Shown here piece by piece: positions 9,604 through 19,795 of a DNA stretch of 64,000 nt. The stretch is from Asparagopsis taxiformis (Eukaryota; Rhodophyta; Florideophyceae; Bonnemaisoniales; Bonnemaisoniaceae). The stretch's first letter is position 1. Every line of letters starts with the position of its first letter. The position numbers and the translations under genes were made by a program. The notes beneath the pieces were generated by a model, which was given only the letters and a program-made list of their open reading frames with translations, ran no database searches and was not told where the DNA came from. The stretch lies in assembly GCA_030407315.1 (NCBI GenBank), contig JALQPE010003140.1:1-64000 (forward strand), in the 5' to 3' direction.

Positions 9604-11889
9604 ATGCCGCCGCGTATTGCGAAGAAAGCTCCAAAGCCTCCGGGCCTCCAGAAAACCCGGTCAGCAGCTGCTGTATCGAGTGCCCGACAATCCCGTGCGA
9701 AGAAGCGGTCTGGGCCTACCGGCAGCATTGAACCGCGGTCCGGTAGTCGCAAGACGGACCGGCGCAGAACTGGGGATCCGCAGCGAGAAAGTGAGGAAGG
9801 AGGAACGGCGCGGAGAGAGATGGGGCTTGACCGAGGCAAGCGTGCTCGCAGGGACAGTGAACATCATGATGATGACATGATAGTGGCTCAAAACATGTTG
9901 GAATTGCGGCAGAGTGCTATGGCAAAGGTAGTTCCTCCCGGGTTGGCAGATGCGGAGGTGCTGCAGACGGAGTCCCAGCCGGGGGTTCCCGAGACACTGG
10001 AGGCTGTGACCCCCACTGCGCCAACTATGCCGAGTACATCAGCCCCAGCAGGTAATGCAGTCAGGGACCCGAGGATAGCGGCAAGGGATGTTGTTTCTGA
10101 GCAACGTTCACAGGATGCCAACTATCATCGGCGGTCAGGTGGTACTGAGGGGAGAGAGCAGCCGGAGTGCGGGCCTCGTCACAACAGACTGTCATTGGTG
10201 CCAAATATGCGCGTAACGCCCCCGCGACGTCAGGCTATTGGCGATGGAGGACATCATATTCCCGATAGCGTGGGAGATGGGGGGACGGTGAGGGCAGAGA
10301 GGTTGCATCCGCCGGAATCCATCGATTTAATGGCGAGTCGCATCAATGCGCAGAAGAAGAAGATCGCGGAGCTGGAAAAAAAAGTGTTTAGCCAGGACAT
10401 AGCAAACAAGGCGCTCACCACGGAGATTGTTGCGTTGGAGGCTAAGGTGAAGACTCTGCAGGCGGAAAATGCCAGCCTTACTGCAATTGCGAGAACAGGT
10501 AGAATCAGTGATCACGGTGGCGGTAAGTCGAAAATACAGAAAGCCATTCCTGTGAAATACCTTGGAGTTCTTAGGGCGGTTGAGGAAAACCTGACAAAGT
10601 GGTGCAAGAACGAGACTATGGAGCTGGACCCTATAGCGGAACAAACGCAGAGACGTTGGACTGGACGTACCATCGAGGTAGAGCCGGTAGAAGGGGCACT
10701 TTGGAGCGAAAACGGTGTAGGATATATTGCTACCCCTCCGGGCTATATCATCAAGAATCTGCAGTGGTATACACCTTCGTACAGGGACGAGAGTGATCTG
10801 CTGAATGACTTGGTGCGACACGTACTGCGTCAAAGTCCGTGGTGTGATGTGTTTTCCGATGAGGAGCAGCGTGTGTGCTGTCAAGAGGCTGTGGCGGGGA
10901 GCAAGGAATTGAAAGTGAAGGTGACGCAGAAACTGTCCGACGTGATGAGTGCACGGAAGCGTAATGCGAGGGACAGATTGTTCGGTTCGCTGGGGTACAC
11001 GAAATTAATGTCTAGATGCACGATGCTGACGACGCGAGCTGAGATGGACGAGCGAGAGGAACAAAAGCGCGAAGCGTCTGAGAAGCTTTTGAAACGGGAA
11101 AGTAACGGTGATTTGGATATGGGGAGGTGGCGAACGGCACCGTTCTCAGAGCTGCGATACAGCAAAGGCTTGGTTCCTGACAGCTTCGAAATGGAAGTGA
11201 ATGGTGATGCATGGTTTAACAACCGAGTAGCTGTGAATGTGCTGGACATCTTCAGGGGTTATTCGATACGACCAGAACAAGTAATGGACATAGAGACGAG
11301 CATACTAACGCTGGCGCGCCTGGATGCTTGGCTAGTGACTACTGTGGAGTGTTTGGATGAACCGAAGGGGAAAGGAGGTGCACGGCAGAAGGAGTTTACA
11401 AGGCGGTACAGTCAATATGTGGGGGTAGCTTTTCAGCAATTAGTTGGTATGGTGGTGTACTGCATGTCTTGTCTCCAAGGCTCGCAAGCAAGGGAAGAAA
11501 CGGACGTTGTCGAGAGCGAACAGCGGACTAGTGCACAGTCACGGCATGTGTTTGCAAGCCGTACTGTGACGAGAGAGGCTGTTGAAGTGTGGCAAAGCGG
11601 AGAGGGGTCTGGAATTGTTCATGTCGTTGATGATGTAAACCGCTGCTCATCACTTGTTCTAGTGTCCGAGGATTGGATTCAATCGCATATTACGTCAAAC
11701 CTCGGTGCTGTAATGGATTGTGTGATTGCGCAAGGACTAATTGGCGCAGAACTTTTCGTCGTTGACCCATATGCTGGACACCTGACTGCAAACCTGAATG
11801 TCGAAATCAATGCCCCACAGTATGGGGGCATGGAGCGGCGCCATGCAGCCACTGCTGATAACGGTTTTGGCGTAATGGAGGATGGTTGA
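9604..11889 (+). CDS. Coiled-coil protein, candidate accessory transposon protein (761 aa)
   Basis: The family is not recognised. It starts at the first ATG (MPPRIAKKAPKPP). Residues 1-230 are basic and low-complexity with nuclear-localisation-like clusters. About residues 240-295 form a heptad-rich coiled coil (KKKIAELEKKV, then ALEAKVKTLQAENASL). The helical C-terminal half contains VKVTQKLSDVMSARKRNARD followed by RLFGSLGY, which resembles KVALTKVLGFLNKSREQVR followed by HRFLVELGF in the 507-aa protein at 26629-28152; a DVF motif lies upstream of it in both. It is convergent with the transposase gene, 77 bp apart. By analogy with TnpA of En/Spm it could bind subterminal repeats, but no DNA-binding motif was identified. 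Confidence 0.6.
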   Translation: MPPRIAKKAPKPPGLQKTRSAAAVSSARQSRAKKRSGPTGSIEPRSGSRKTDRRRTGDPQRESEEGGTARREMGLDRGKRARRDSEHHDDDMIVAQNMLELRQSAMAKVVPPGLADAEVLQTESQPGVPETLEAVTPTAPTMPSTSAPAGNAVRDPRIAARDVVSEQRSQDANYHRRSGGTEGREQPECGPRHNRLSLVPNMRVTPPRRQAIGDGGHHIPDSVGDGGTVRAERLHPPESIDLMASRINAQKKKIAELEKKVFSQDIANKALTTEIVALEAKVKTLQAENASLTAIARTGRISDHGGGKSKIQKAIPVKYLGVLRAVEENLTKWCKNETMELDPIAEQTQRRWTGRTIEVEPVEGALWSENGVGYIATPPGYIIKNLQWYTPSYRDESDLLNDLVRHVLRQSPWCDVFSDEEQRVCCQEAVAGSKELKVKVTQKLSDVMSARKRNARDRLFGSLGYTKLMSRCTMLTTRAEMDEREEQKREASEKLLKRESNGDLDMGRWRTAPFSELRYSKGLVPDSFEMEVNGDAWFNNRVAVNVLDIFRGYSIRPEQVMDIETSILTLARLDAWLVTTVECLDEPKGKGGARQKEFTRRYSQYVGVAFQQLVGMVVYCMSCLQGSQAREETDVVESEQRTSAQSRHVFASRTVTREAVEVWQSGEGSGIVHVVDDVNRCSSLVLVSEDWIQSHITSNLGAVMDCVIAQGLIGAELFVVDPYAGHLTANLNVEINAPQYGGMERRHAATADNGFGVMEDG

Positions 11890-11966
11890 AATTAGTGCAG
11901 TAAATGTGACGTTGACTAGAAGGTTTATCATGTAGTACATTATCAATAGAGTGCTGCGATTTAGAT
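11890..11966. terminator. 77-bp convergent intergenic region with overlapping poly(A) signal
   Basis: The two convergent genes are separated by 77 bp. On the minus strand the transposase stop is embedded in GAAGAATAAATC, so AATAAA overlaps the TAA stop codon (about 11962-11970). The 3' untranslated regions of the two genes must overlap. Confidence 0.45.
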
Positions 11967-14900
11967 TTATTCTTCTTCATTATCATCTGTGAATTGGTAA
12001 TCAGTGTTGGTGTAGAAGCGGTTGAGATAGAAACGGTGGTCCGACCAGTGCATTTGTTTCGTAAATGGCTTGACTGGAAAGTTACTTCGTACGATGTGCA
12101 CGGTGCCAGATATAGTAGATGCAGGAATGAGGTCAAACCAAGGACCACCTGCACTGTGGGATGCAGTGTCATTGCTGTCAACGGATCCGTTGTCCGGGTC
12201 CCATGTGGACCACTTTAAACAAATGCACCCAAGTGATTTTTCCACAGCGGTTTTTGGGGCAAAGCAGGTCATATACTGAACGAAAGCGAGTTCTACAGGT
12301 TGAAACAGGTTTGGAGACTGCAGGCGTACCAGTGCCAGGACGCGCCCTACCCATATGGTTCTGTAGTCATCGGCAGTTCCGGAGATGACGACAAAGGAGT
12401 ACTGCGATCTCTTTGCGGGGCCGAACGATGAAGTTGCAAAGACGCGCTGCTGCTTGTGCCTCGACACGTTTGTGGGGCGAAGCATGCCACTGTGCGGGTC
12501 AAAGTCGTCGGCATCTGGGACGTACCCTCCCATGACGTAGGCGGACTTTACCACGGTGACGGAAATGTCCATGTCATGTATTGGAGGGCCTTCTGCCGTG
12601 GCGCGCAGTCTAGCGAGGGTGAGGAACGCTTGTGCAGCTGTGTCACCGAGTTGCTGGAATAGCGTTATGGTGCCAGACGGGAACGAGGAGTTGTGCAGCG
12701 GCAAAAGAGTGGCAGGATCGGGCTGTCCGTCGATATCTGCAACGAGGAGGGTTGCATCGGGCAGCAGGGAGGCAAAGTCGTGCAGTGCAACGGTGAATCC
12801 GTCGCGAACGAGTACTGCACCGTCTGTGGGCGATATCATGCGTGCGTTTCCCAATGTGTTCGATGGGGTATGACCAGTTGGAGTGGCCAAGGAGAATTCC
12901 ATGTGGCGAATAGTCTCTTCCATGGCTGTGGAGCGCCTTCGAGAGGTTTTCCTATAACTCTGTTTGAACAGAAGATGCGAGTGTTCGTAGGGGCCTGCAT
13001 CAATGTGTTCCAGGGCGCCATATCTCTGCAAGTCACCGGGAAGATGGTCTAGAAGATGGAACTTGAAAGTTTTGAGACCTGTGGTGTGGAATGGGCCGAG
13101 GGTGGAGAGCATTGATTGTTTGAAATAGGAAATGGAGTTCTGGAGGCTTTCTAGTTCGGCGGCAGTCCAGTGCTTGATGCGACCGCGTTTCATGACCCAT
13201 GCGACGAGGTCAGAGTATTGCGTGCAGATGGAAGTGAGGGGGGCTGTATCTACTTCGTCACAGCATGTGTCAATGAATGCTGCGATGAAAGGGAACACCA
13301 TGTCGACATGGTGATAGTCTTTGGCTGCGAGCATGCCGCGTATGCCGTCCTCCGTGAAGAGGCCGTTCAAATTGGTGCCCTTCTCACCCTTGGAGAAGTC
13401 GACATGAAGACCGGTGATGTAGTAGTCGCGTTCGATAGCGGACAGAATGCTGTTTGAGCCGGCGAGGATGGATTTTTTCACCTTCTTGAAGGTGCGAGGT
13501 GTCCCGGAATGGGAGGCAGTGGTGGTGAGGTCTGGGGAGCTGAGGCGGTGGACAATGCACTGTTTGATGAGCTTTGAGATGCCGAGGTGGAGATTGTGCA
13601 GAGGCTCGAAGGAGAAAATGTTGTAGGGGTCTAGGGGACTGTTGGTGGGTAAAAGAGCGGTCGATTCGAGGACAGAGTGTTGTTCGAGGAGGGAGAGAGC
13701 TTCGAGCGGAGCAGTTGTATGCTCCTGAGCGCTCTCTTGGCGTGCAGAGCGTGTATCATCGAGGGAGCGGGGCTGGTGTGGCGCGCTGGATTCAAGTTGA
13801 GTGGCGGGGATGTAGCAGCGGTGGCAGGGATGTGTGGTGGTAGTGCTGTTGCGAGTGCATGAGAGCTCTTTGGCCTCTGGAAAGTCGCAGCAATAATTGG
13901 CTAGGATGGGAAAGCATTGGCGGGCAGTTGCAGTGGAGTCTGTGCAGGGGAACCCGGAAGAGAACGCGGTGGATAGGGACGAAAACACTTTTTCGAGTGC
14001 TTTATGAAGAATATCAATTTTGCGAGCGCGACTAGCAGAACTAGAGGTTGTCGGCATTTCATCACCGAACAAGGCGTTGGACGAAGGGTTAACAATGTAC
14101 GGAAGATACCCGACGATGGTGAGGCCGGTACGGATGCAGTGGCGACGGAGGGGGGCGGAGAAGTTGAGCAGTGTGACGTGTATGGGGTATGCGACGATTG
14201 CGGAGCTCTTGAGGCTTGTGCTGCTCTTGTCGGAGTACACTTGGAGGAGGCCGGCAAAGGAGGAAGCGGTGGGATCATTTTCCTCTGCCCATACGACCTG
14301 TGGATCTTCCGAGAGCTGCACGCGCTGTCTAGTAACCTGGTGCAGCGTTTTCGCGAATTCTGTGTGTAGGGGATGAGAAAATATTGCGGTGCCGTCTGGG
14401 GCGGTCTGTGGGGAGGGGTGGAAGAGAGTATTTTGGTCGTTAGCCAGTGCTAACTGCCTGCGGAGCATGTCGACTGGGTCGCGGAGGTACAGCTGTGCCG
14501 AGTACTTACCAGTTTTGTCTGGAATGATGTGGCTCTTGTAACCTTCGGTGCGGAAATGTGTTTCGACCATGGAAGCGGTAACGTGGCGACATTCTTCTAC
14601 GGTGCGAACGGCGCTGTTGAACTTTTCTAGGGAGAATGCGGGGTCTTGTAGGATGGTGATGACTTCGCTCACGCGGCCAGCGCCGGCCTTGTACTCGAGG
14701 GTTGTGAGACTGGCGGCGAGGGATTGCACGAGGAGGTCTGCGCGGGAGGGGGTTGAGGTTGGTGGCAGTGAAGCGTCACAGGGTGAGTCGCTGGAGGAAG
14801 CACGACCAGATTCTGGGTCTGGGGAGCTGGGTTGCGGGGAATCATGGTCGCCGTTTCGAGCAGGCTCATGGGTGACGGCAGGGACACGAGCGTTGTTGAA

Positions 14901-15005
14901 ATGTTGGGGAGAGGGGTTGAAACGGTAGCGACACGTTCGCTCATGCAGCGCGAGCGCATAAGCATCTACGCAGTAGTAGAAGCACCCTTCATACTTGCAT
15001 TCCAT
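11967..15005 (-). CDS. Plavaka/CACTA-superfamily-like transposase (1012 aa)
   Basis: The ATG is at 15003-15005. The N-terminus has a C2HC finger (C3, C8, H21, C25). A Ser/Pro-rich linker follows, then a large region with a CHRC motif (HPCHRCYIP), FSFEPLHNLHLGISK (about residues 468-482), and FKFHLLDHLPGDLQRYG with YEHSHLLFKQSYRKTSRR (about 647-695). The LH...H-LG block and the KFHxLxH...RYG...E block are the landmarks of Tnp2/Plavaka-type CACTA transposases; the catalytic DDE residues were not assigned. The 1012-aa length is in the usual range for this group and the frame is intact. A 20 kb element begins about 80 bp upstream of the ATG and has probably displaced its promoter. Identity rests on motif resemblance only. 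Confidence 0.65.
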   Translation of the reverse strand: MECKYEGCFYYCVDAYALALHERTCRYRFNPSPQHFNNARVPAVTHEPARNGDHDSPQPSSPDPESGRASSSDSPCDASLPPTSTPSRADLLVQSLAASLTTLEYKAGAGRVSEVITILQDPAFSLEKFNSAVRTVEECRHVTASMVETHFRTEGYKSHIIPDKTGKYSAQLYLRDPVDMLRRQLALANDQNTLFHPSPQTAPDGTAIFSHPLHTEFAKTLHQVTRQRVQLSEDPQVVWAEENDPTASSFAGLLQVYSDKSSTSLKSSAIVAYPIHVTLLNFSAPLRRHCIRTGLTIVGYLPYIVNPSSNALFGDEMPTTSSSASRARKIDILHKALEKVFSSLSTAFSSGFPCTDSTATARQCFPILANYCCDFPEAKELSCTRNSTTTTHPCHRCYIPATQLESSAPHQPRSLDDTRSARQESAQEHTTAPLEALSLLEQHSVLESTALLPTNSPLDPYNIFSFEPLHNLHLGISKLIKQCIVHRLSSPDLTTTASHSGTPRTFKKVKKSILAGSNSILSAIERDYYITGLHVDFSKGEKGTNLNGLFTEDGIRGMLAAKDYHHVDMVFPFIAAFIDTCCDEVDTAPLTSICTQYSDLVAWVMKRGRIKHWTAAELESLQNSISYFKQSMLSTLGPFHTTGLKTFKFHLLDHLPGDLQRYGALEHIDAGPYEHSHLLFKQSYRKTSRRRSTAMEETIRHMEFSLATPTGHTPSNTLGNARMISPTDGAVLVRDGFTVALHDFASLLPDATLLVADIDGQPDPATLLPLHNSSFPSGTITLFQQLGDTAAQAFLTLARLRATAEGPPIHDMDISVTVVKSAYVMGGYVPDADDFDPHSGMLRPTNVSRHKQQRVFATSSFGPAKRSQYSFVVISGTADDYRTIWVGRVLALVRLQSPNLFQPVELAFVQYMTCFAPKTAVEKSLGCICLKWSTWDPDNGSVDSNDTASHSAGGPWFDLIPASTISGTVHIVRSNFPVKPFTKQMHWSDHRFYLNRFYTNTDYQFTDDNEEE

Positions 15006-15602
15006 GTCGAGTTTTGACGCAAAAGGGAGGATTGCGAGCTGAACAGGGGAGACTGTGCCGTCCAGATGCGACCAATTTTATTTTTGTGGTGCTTTCGAGA
15101 CTTGGAATGTAACGTGTTCGTAGTTTTTTGGGTAGTAGTTTTGTGCTCACTCCAGCTGACATCCCAACGGTGGAATTTAACCGAGAGTTCAATCATTTCC
15201 AACTGTTACATCACATTGCGTGCTGGCAACGTGTGCATGGAAGGACGAACGACTGCCCTGGGAGATGAATTTTCAATTAATTCATTTGTAATAATAAACT
15301 TTTTTATTTCCAAACTTCGTGGAATCTGAATGTGCTTTACAGCGGATATGCCACAGATCATGTAAGGAAAGCAAATGGATTCTCATATATATGATTATAT
15401 GTTTATATTCGTTGTTCTCGATCCGGATCTCTTTGTTCGGGGAATCAGAGACCATGGCTTGGGCCATACTCAATCTCACTGCCGGCGATGATTTCGAGTA
15501 TGCACAGCAAGACTTAAGCGGACGCAGAAAGCTGTCCGGTCGACGCCGCAGGCTCCACTCCGCCCTCATCACCGACTGATCTTCTTTGACCGACTTTGCT
15601 TT

Positions 15603-15640
15603 GTACGTGCGCGAATCTTGATCAAGATTCGCGCACGTAC
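15603..15640. repeat. Perfect 38-bp palindrome
   Basis: Two 19-base arms (GTACGTGCGCGAATCTTGA and its complement) with no spacer. It lies in the left terminal repeat; no counterpart is seen at the corresponding place in the right repeat. Confidence 0.9.
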
Positions 15641-17259
15641 CTTCGTTCCATCCTCTACCCTCGAGGGTATGCGTTGAGGGAAGCGTGGGTTTTGAGTCTG
15701 ACTATTTCCGTTGATGCGATATTTTTCATGGGAAGCCTGTTGACTGATGGTGTGTATTGAGCGGAGGATGGAAGAGAGGTACGTGAAGTTTTGAAAGTAT
15801 GCTGTGAGGGAAGGTTGATTTTGAGTCTGACTGTTGTGGTTGATTCCGATGTTGTGTAGATGATGCAGGAATGTTGATGACGGAAGGTAAGTTTCATTGA
15901 GTGCCAAGATGTGCTTTGCGAAGATATGGACTGCTGACTATGATTATTGTTAATTGCAAGGTTTTTGGATCATGGTTTGTATTGTGTGTAGGATGGATGA
16001 GAGGTACATTTGCGAGTTCTCAGGGTATGTAGCGAGGGAAACGTTGGTTTTCAATCTGACTGTTGCGATTGAATCCGATGTTGCGTAGGTGATGGAGGAA
16101 TAGTGATGACGGAAGGTAAGTCACATTGGGCGCCCAGACCGGTTGTGCGAAGATGCGGAATGCTGACTACTTTTCTTGGCTACACGATTACGTGATTTAT
16201 GGTTTTTATTGTGTGCAGGATGGAACAGGTAAAGTAAGTGTGCGAGTTTTGAAAGTAAGCAGCGAGGGAAGGTTGGTTTTGAGTCTGACTATTTCCGTTG
16301 ATGCGATATTTTTCATTGGAAGCCTATTGAGTCATGGTGTGTATTGTGTGGAGCGAAGGTAAGTGTGCGAGTTTTGAAAGTATGCTGTGATGGAAGGTTG
16401 GTTTTGAGTCTGACTGTTGTGGTTGATTCCGATGTTGTGTAGATGATGCAGGAATGTTGATGACAGAAGGTAAGTTTTACTGAGCACCAAGACTTGTTTT
16501 GCGAAGATATGGACTGCTGACTTTGATTATTCATTGCAAGGTTTTTGGATCATGGTTTGTATTTTGTGTAGGATGGATGATTCAGTCATCCTCTCGGAGA
16601 GGTAAGTAAGGGAGTTTCTAGGATATCTGTCGTGGTAAGCGTTGCTTTTGAGTCTGACTGTTGTGGTTGATTCTGATGTTGTGTATGTGATGCAGGAGTG
16701 GTGAAGCAGGAACGGCAGGACTGAAGGAGAGTGAAGAAGGGATGTAGGAAGATGGGGAATGAAGCTGTGAGGTGTTTCTGGTATGTGTATATTTTGGGGC
16801 ATACGATAGAAGTGAGAGTGCGTTTCAAGTGGTGTAAGATTTTGCTGACCATGTTCGTGTTTGATGTCTTGATGATTTAATGGGCTGGGGTGGTGTCGAG
16901 GAAAGCGGGGATGGTATTGGGAAGGAGCGTATTTTTTGTAATCTAGGTCGTGAGGGTTCTTGCAGTATGTGCGGATGGTGGTGCATGGCGTTCGGATGGT
17001 AGGGAGAACGCGATAGTGAGGGAGATGGGTGATCGACGATATGCTGACAGGTATTTTGTATTCTGGCTGGATACGTATTTCCTATTCTAACCGGGTATTT
17101 ATTTCCTATTCTGACCAGATATGTATTCCCTATTCTAGAGAGACGTATTGTATACGAGCAGTTTCCTAAATGAGAGAATAAAATACGGTCCGATATGGGC
17201 CCTGAATTTACCATCCGCTGTAATTTCTTCCCTCCCGGTTTTCGCTGATATATTGTATA

Positions 17260-17660
17260 CTGGATGTCGGGTCCTAGTATTCCGCCATATGTACTAGAGA
17301 AAGTGGATGTCGGGTCCTAGTATTCCGCCATATGTACTAGAGAAAGTGGATGTCGGGTCCTAGTATTCCGCCATATGTACTAGAGAAAGTGGATGTCGGG
17401 TCCTAGTATTCCGCCATATGTACTAGAGAAAGTGGATGTCGGGTCCTAGTATTCCGCCATATGTACTAGAGAAAGTGGATGTCGGGTCCTAGTATTCCGC
17501 CATATGTACTAGAGAAAGTGGATGTCGGGTCCTAGTATTCCGCCAAACGTACTAGAGAAAGTGGATGTCGGGTCCTAGTATTCCGCCATATGTACTAGAG
17601 AAAGTGGATGTCGGGCCCTAGTATTCCGCCATATGTACTAGAGAAAGTGGACGTCCGCAT
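17260..17660 (+). repeat. 43-bp tandem array, about 9 copies
   Basis: The unit begins GTGGATGTCGGGTCCTAG and ends GTACTAGAGAAA; starts at 17260, 17303, 17346 and every 43 bases to 17604, with a divergent tenth start at 17647. Copies are near identical. The right terminal repeat holds only about three reversed copies (32430-32575). Confidence 0.95.
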
Positions 17661-17986
17661 CCAAAAAATTTTTATTTTTTTTTGGACGCGGACGTTCATT
17701 TGTTCTAGTAAATCTCGGGGCCGACTAGGACCCGTACTAGAGAGACTGGACGTCCGCGTCCACTTCCGAAAACACAGACGATGTCTTCAAGCAGTCCGTA
17801 GACATGTATGGCTGCAACATGGATCTCGTTTTCATGGCAGACTTCCGTCGCGGCTCGGAGTATCAGCAAAGGTTCATCTTGCTCATAACAGCTCTCTGGA
17901 CACGCATGCGAGATCTGCGTCAGTTGAGTAGGACGACAAGAGGATTTGGTAATCCTTTCGTTCGTGTTTTGATTGAAGTTTTAAAG

Positions 17987-19795
17987 ATGTCCGAGCCGGT
18001 TGCTGCTCACAAAAAGATGGAGCCTCCGCTCGAACATTTCTACTCCGAGCTCAAGAACAATGGGTCAGGAACCGAGACTGTTATAGCGAACAGTATCGCG
18101 GAGACCCTCCTGCACTTCAATACCGACGACAACAGCGGTACGAAGCATGCTCTCGTCTCCGACGAAACGTATGAGCAGCTTCGCTTTTCCACGGGCGTTG
18201 TGGACATGGAAGAAGGCCAAAGGGTCATTGTTCATAATGAACAGCCATCTGAAGATGCGCCGAAGCCATCTGCGCCCCAATCAGATGAGCCTTCTACCCC
18301 TTCTACCCGTTCTGGTCCTACTCCTCCTGCCCCTTCTACCCCTCCTGCTCCTTCTACCCCTCCTGCTCCTCGTGCTCATTCTACCCCTTCTACCCCTTCT
18401 ACCCCTTCTACTCCTGCTCCTACTACCCCTCCTCCTCCTGCCACTTCCGTTCCCGCCCCTTCCACCCCTCCTGCTACCCCTCCTGCTCCTGCCACTTCCG
18501 TTCCTGCAGTTGAGCAGGCTCAAGGAACCCCTGATGCCAGTGTGGCAGGTTCTGAGAAGCAATTGGGATCTGTTCTCCTCCGTCTCCCTCGCAATGCACC
18601 ACCGCTTGCGGTGAATGAGCCAGTCGAGACACTTCGCAGGTCGAAACGGCAGAGAACGGAGAGTCTACGGGTTGGCGGCGACAGTCAGGCAGAGTCGGAG
18701 GTAGAAGAAGAGTCCGAAGAGCCCCTTCCGAAGCGCAGAAGACTGGAAGTTAACCGTACGGTTAAACGTTCAACCGAGGAGATTCCATTGTTCAGCGATG
18801 AGCAGGAAAATCCCCTCCCCGACAGGGTAGTCGATGAACGGATTATGGATATTCTCCCGAACACCATACCGTCAGACTCTAGGGTCAAGTACTATATCGA
18901 CAGCAAGCTGTACGAAACAATCCGACAGGAGATTTTGAGTGCAGCTGCTGCCGATATGAATTGTATAGCGTGCAGTGGTCCAGCTTGCTGTGCAGAGAAG
19001 TTCTTTGCAACAGCTAGGTCAACTCTTAATCTCTTGGGTGCCCATGTACTCAGTGGTATCTTCCGTTCTTCGACTGTGGGCAACGCAGCACATGAACTGT
19101 TCACGTTCTACGCCCAGAAGTTCAAACCTGTTCATTCTTCTGCTGAAGACAGTTCCAATGATCCCTGGCATCAGATTCGAAACAAGGGTGAGGTAACGGC
19201 AGAGCAACAGGCCTCTCGTTTGGGAAGGTTCTCTATCTCAAGGAAGAAGATTTGCGACGATCTCGAGCAGATGGATTAACATCAATTCAAGAACAAGATG
19301 ATTCTCGAGGTCGGCAAAGCAATCTGTGCCGAGCTAATGTACTTGGGCCTAGGAATCCATGAGCCTGTGGCCTTTCCTAAAACCGGTTTACGTCTTTTGC
19401 TGACCTCTGATGGTGCTCCAGATCAAGACTTGCACACAGACCTACCGGTGGTCATCAATGATTCCGATTTCCCACCTGGAAGATCGTACTTTCTGATGGC
19501 AAGCGCGGCTGATGGGTTCTGGCTTCGTGGAGCGTATTTCAGCCACGTCTGTTTGACGCGTGCAGACGCTGAGAAGTACAAGACGCCTGTTATGGACATC
19601 TACGTGCCACCGTATTCTCTCTTCATCGGTCGTGGTGACTTCTACCATGGAGGCAAAGGATTCAGTAGTTCAGCGGAAAATCGCCTAACATATGGTCTTC
19701 CGGTTCGTTCTCATCTCTACCTTTTAAGTGACGAAGAAGAATTGGCGGATGCTATCGAAACAGTCAACTACTGGGATGCACCTAGTGCGCGATAA
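17987..19795 (+). pseudogene. 2-oxoglutarate/Fe(II)-oxygenase-like protein with one in-frame stop
   Basis: The ATG at 17987 (MSEPVAAHKK) is chosen; the frame is open from an ATG at 17804, inside the terminal-repeat border. Residues about 90-180 are Pro/Ser/Thr repeats, followed by basic clusters (RRSKRQR, LPKRRRLE) and a CIACSGPACC motif. An in-frame TAA at 19277-19279 interrupts the gene; the homologue in the inverted-repeat arms has leucine there, so a single TTA-to-TAA change would explain it. After the stop the same frame continues: PKTGLRLLL, DQDLHTDL (H-x-D, about 19425-19445), VPPYSLFIGRGDFYHGG (second His, about 19650) and RLTYGLPVRSH (Arg). This H-x-D...H...R order fits a double-stranded beta-helix oxygenase. 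The substrate is unknown; a methylated-DNA or histone demethylase is an inference from context. Confidence 0.55.

Larger units (their letters stand above)
15085..17781 (+). repeat. Left terminal inverted repeat of the 20 kb element
   Basis: Imperfect copy of the right repeat at 32308-35127. Order from the tip: AT-rich segment, 38-bp perfect palindrome (15603-15640), a series of ~230-240 bp cassettes (about 15660-16700) each containing a TGTGTAG or GATGCAG acceptor-like site and a GGTAAGT donor-like site, a TATTCTRRCC-rich segment (17050-17150), the 43-bp tandem array (17260-17660), and a GC-rich inner end with TACTAGAGAGACTGGACG. Open frames here are non-genic. Confidence 0.85.

Noticed and set aside
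17260..17660. CRISPR-like regular repeats (also 51450-51850 and 42416-42601)
   Set aside because: Units are contiguous tandem copies with no unique spacers, and there are no cas genes; they are subterminal transposon repeats.
18281..18562. Arg/Gly-rich frame on the minus strand
   Set aside because: Antisense of the Pro/Ser/Thr repeats of the oxygenase-like gene.
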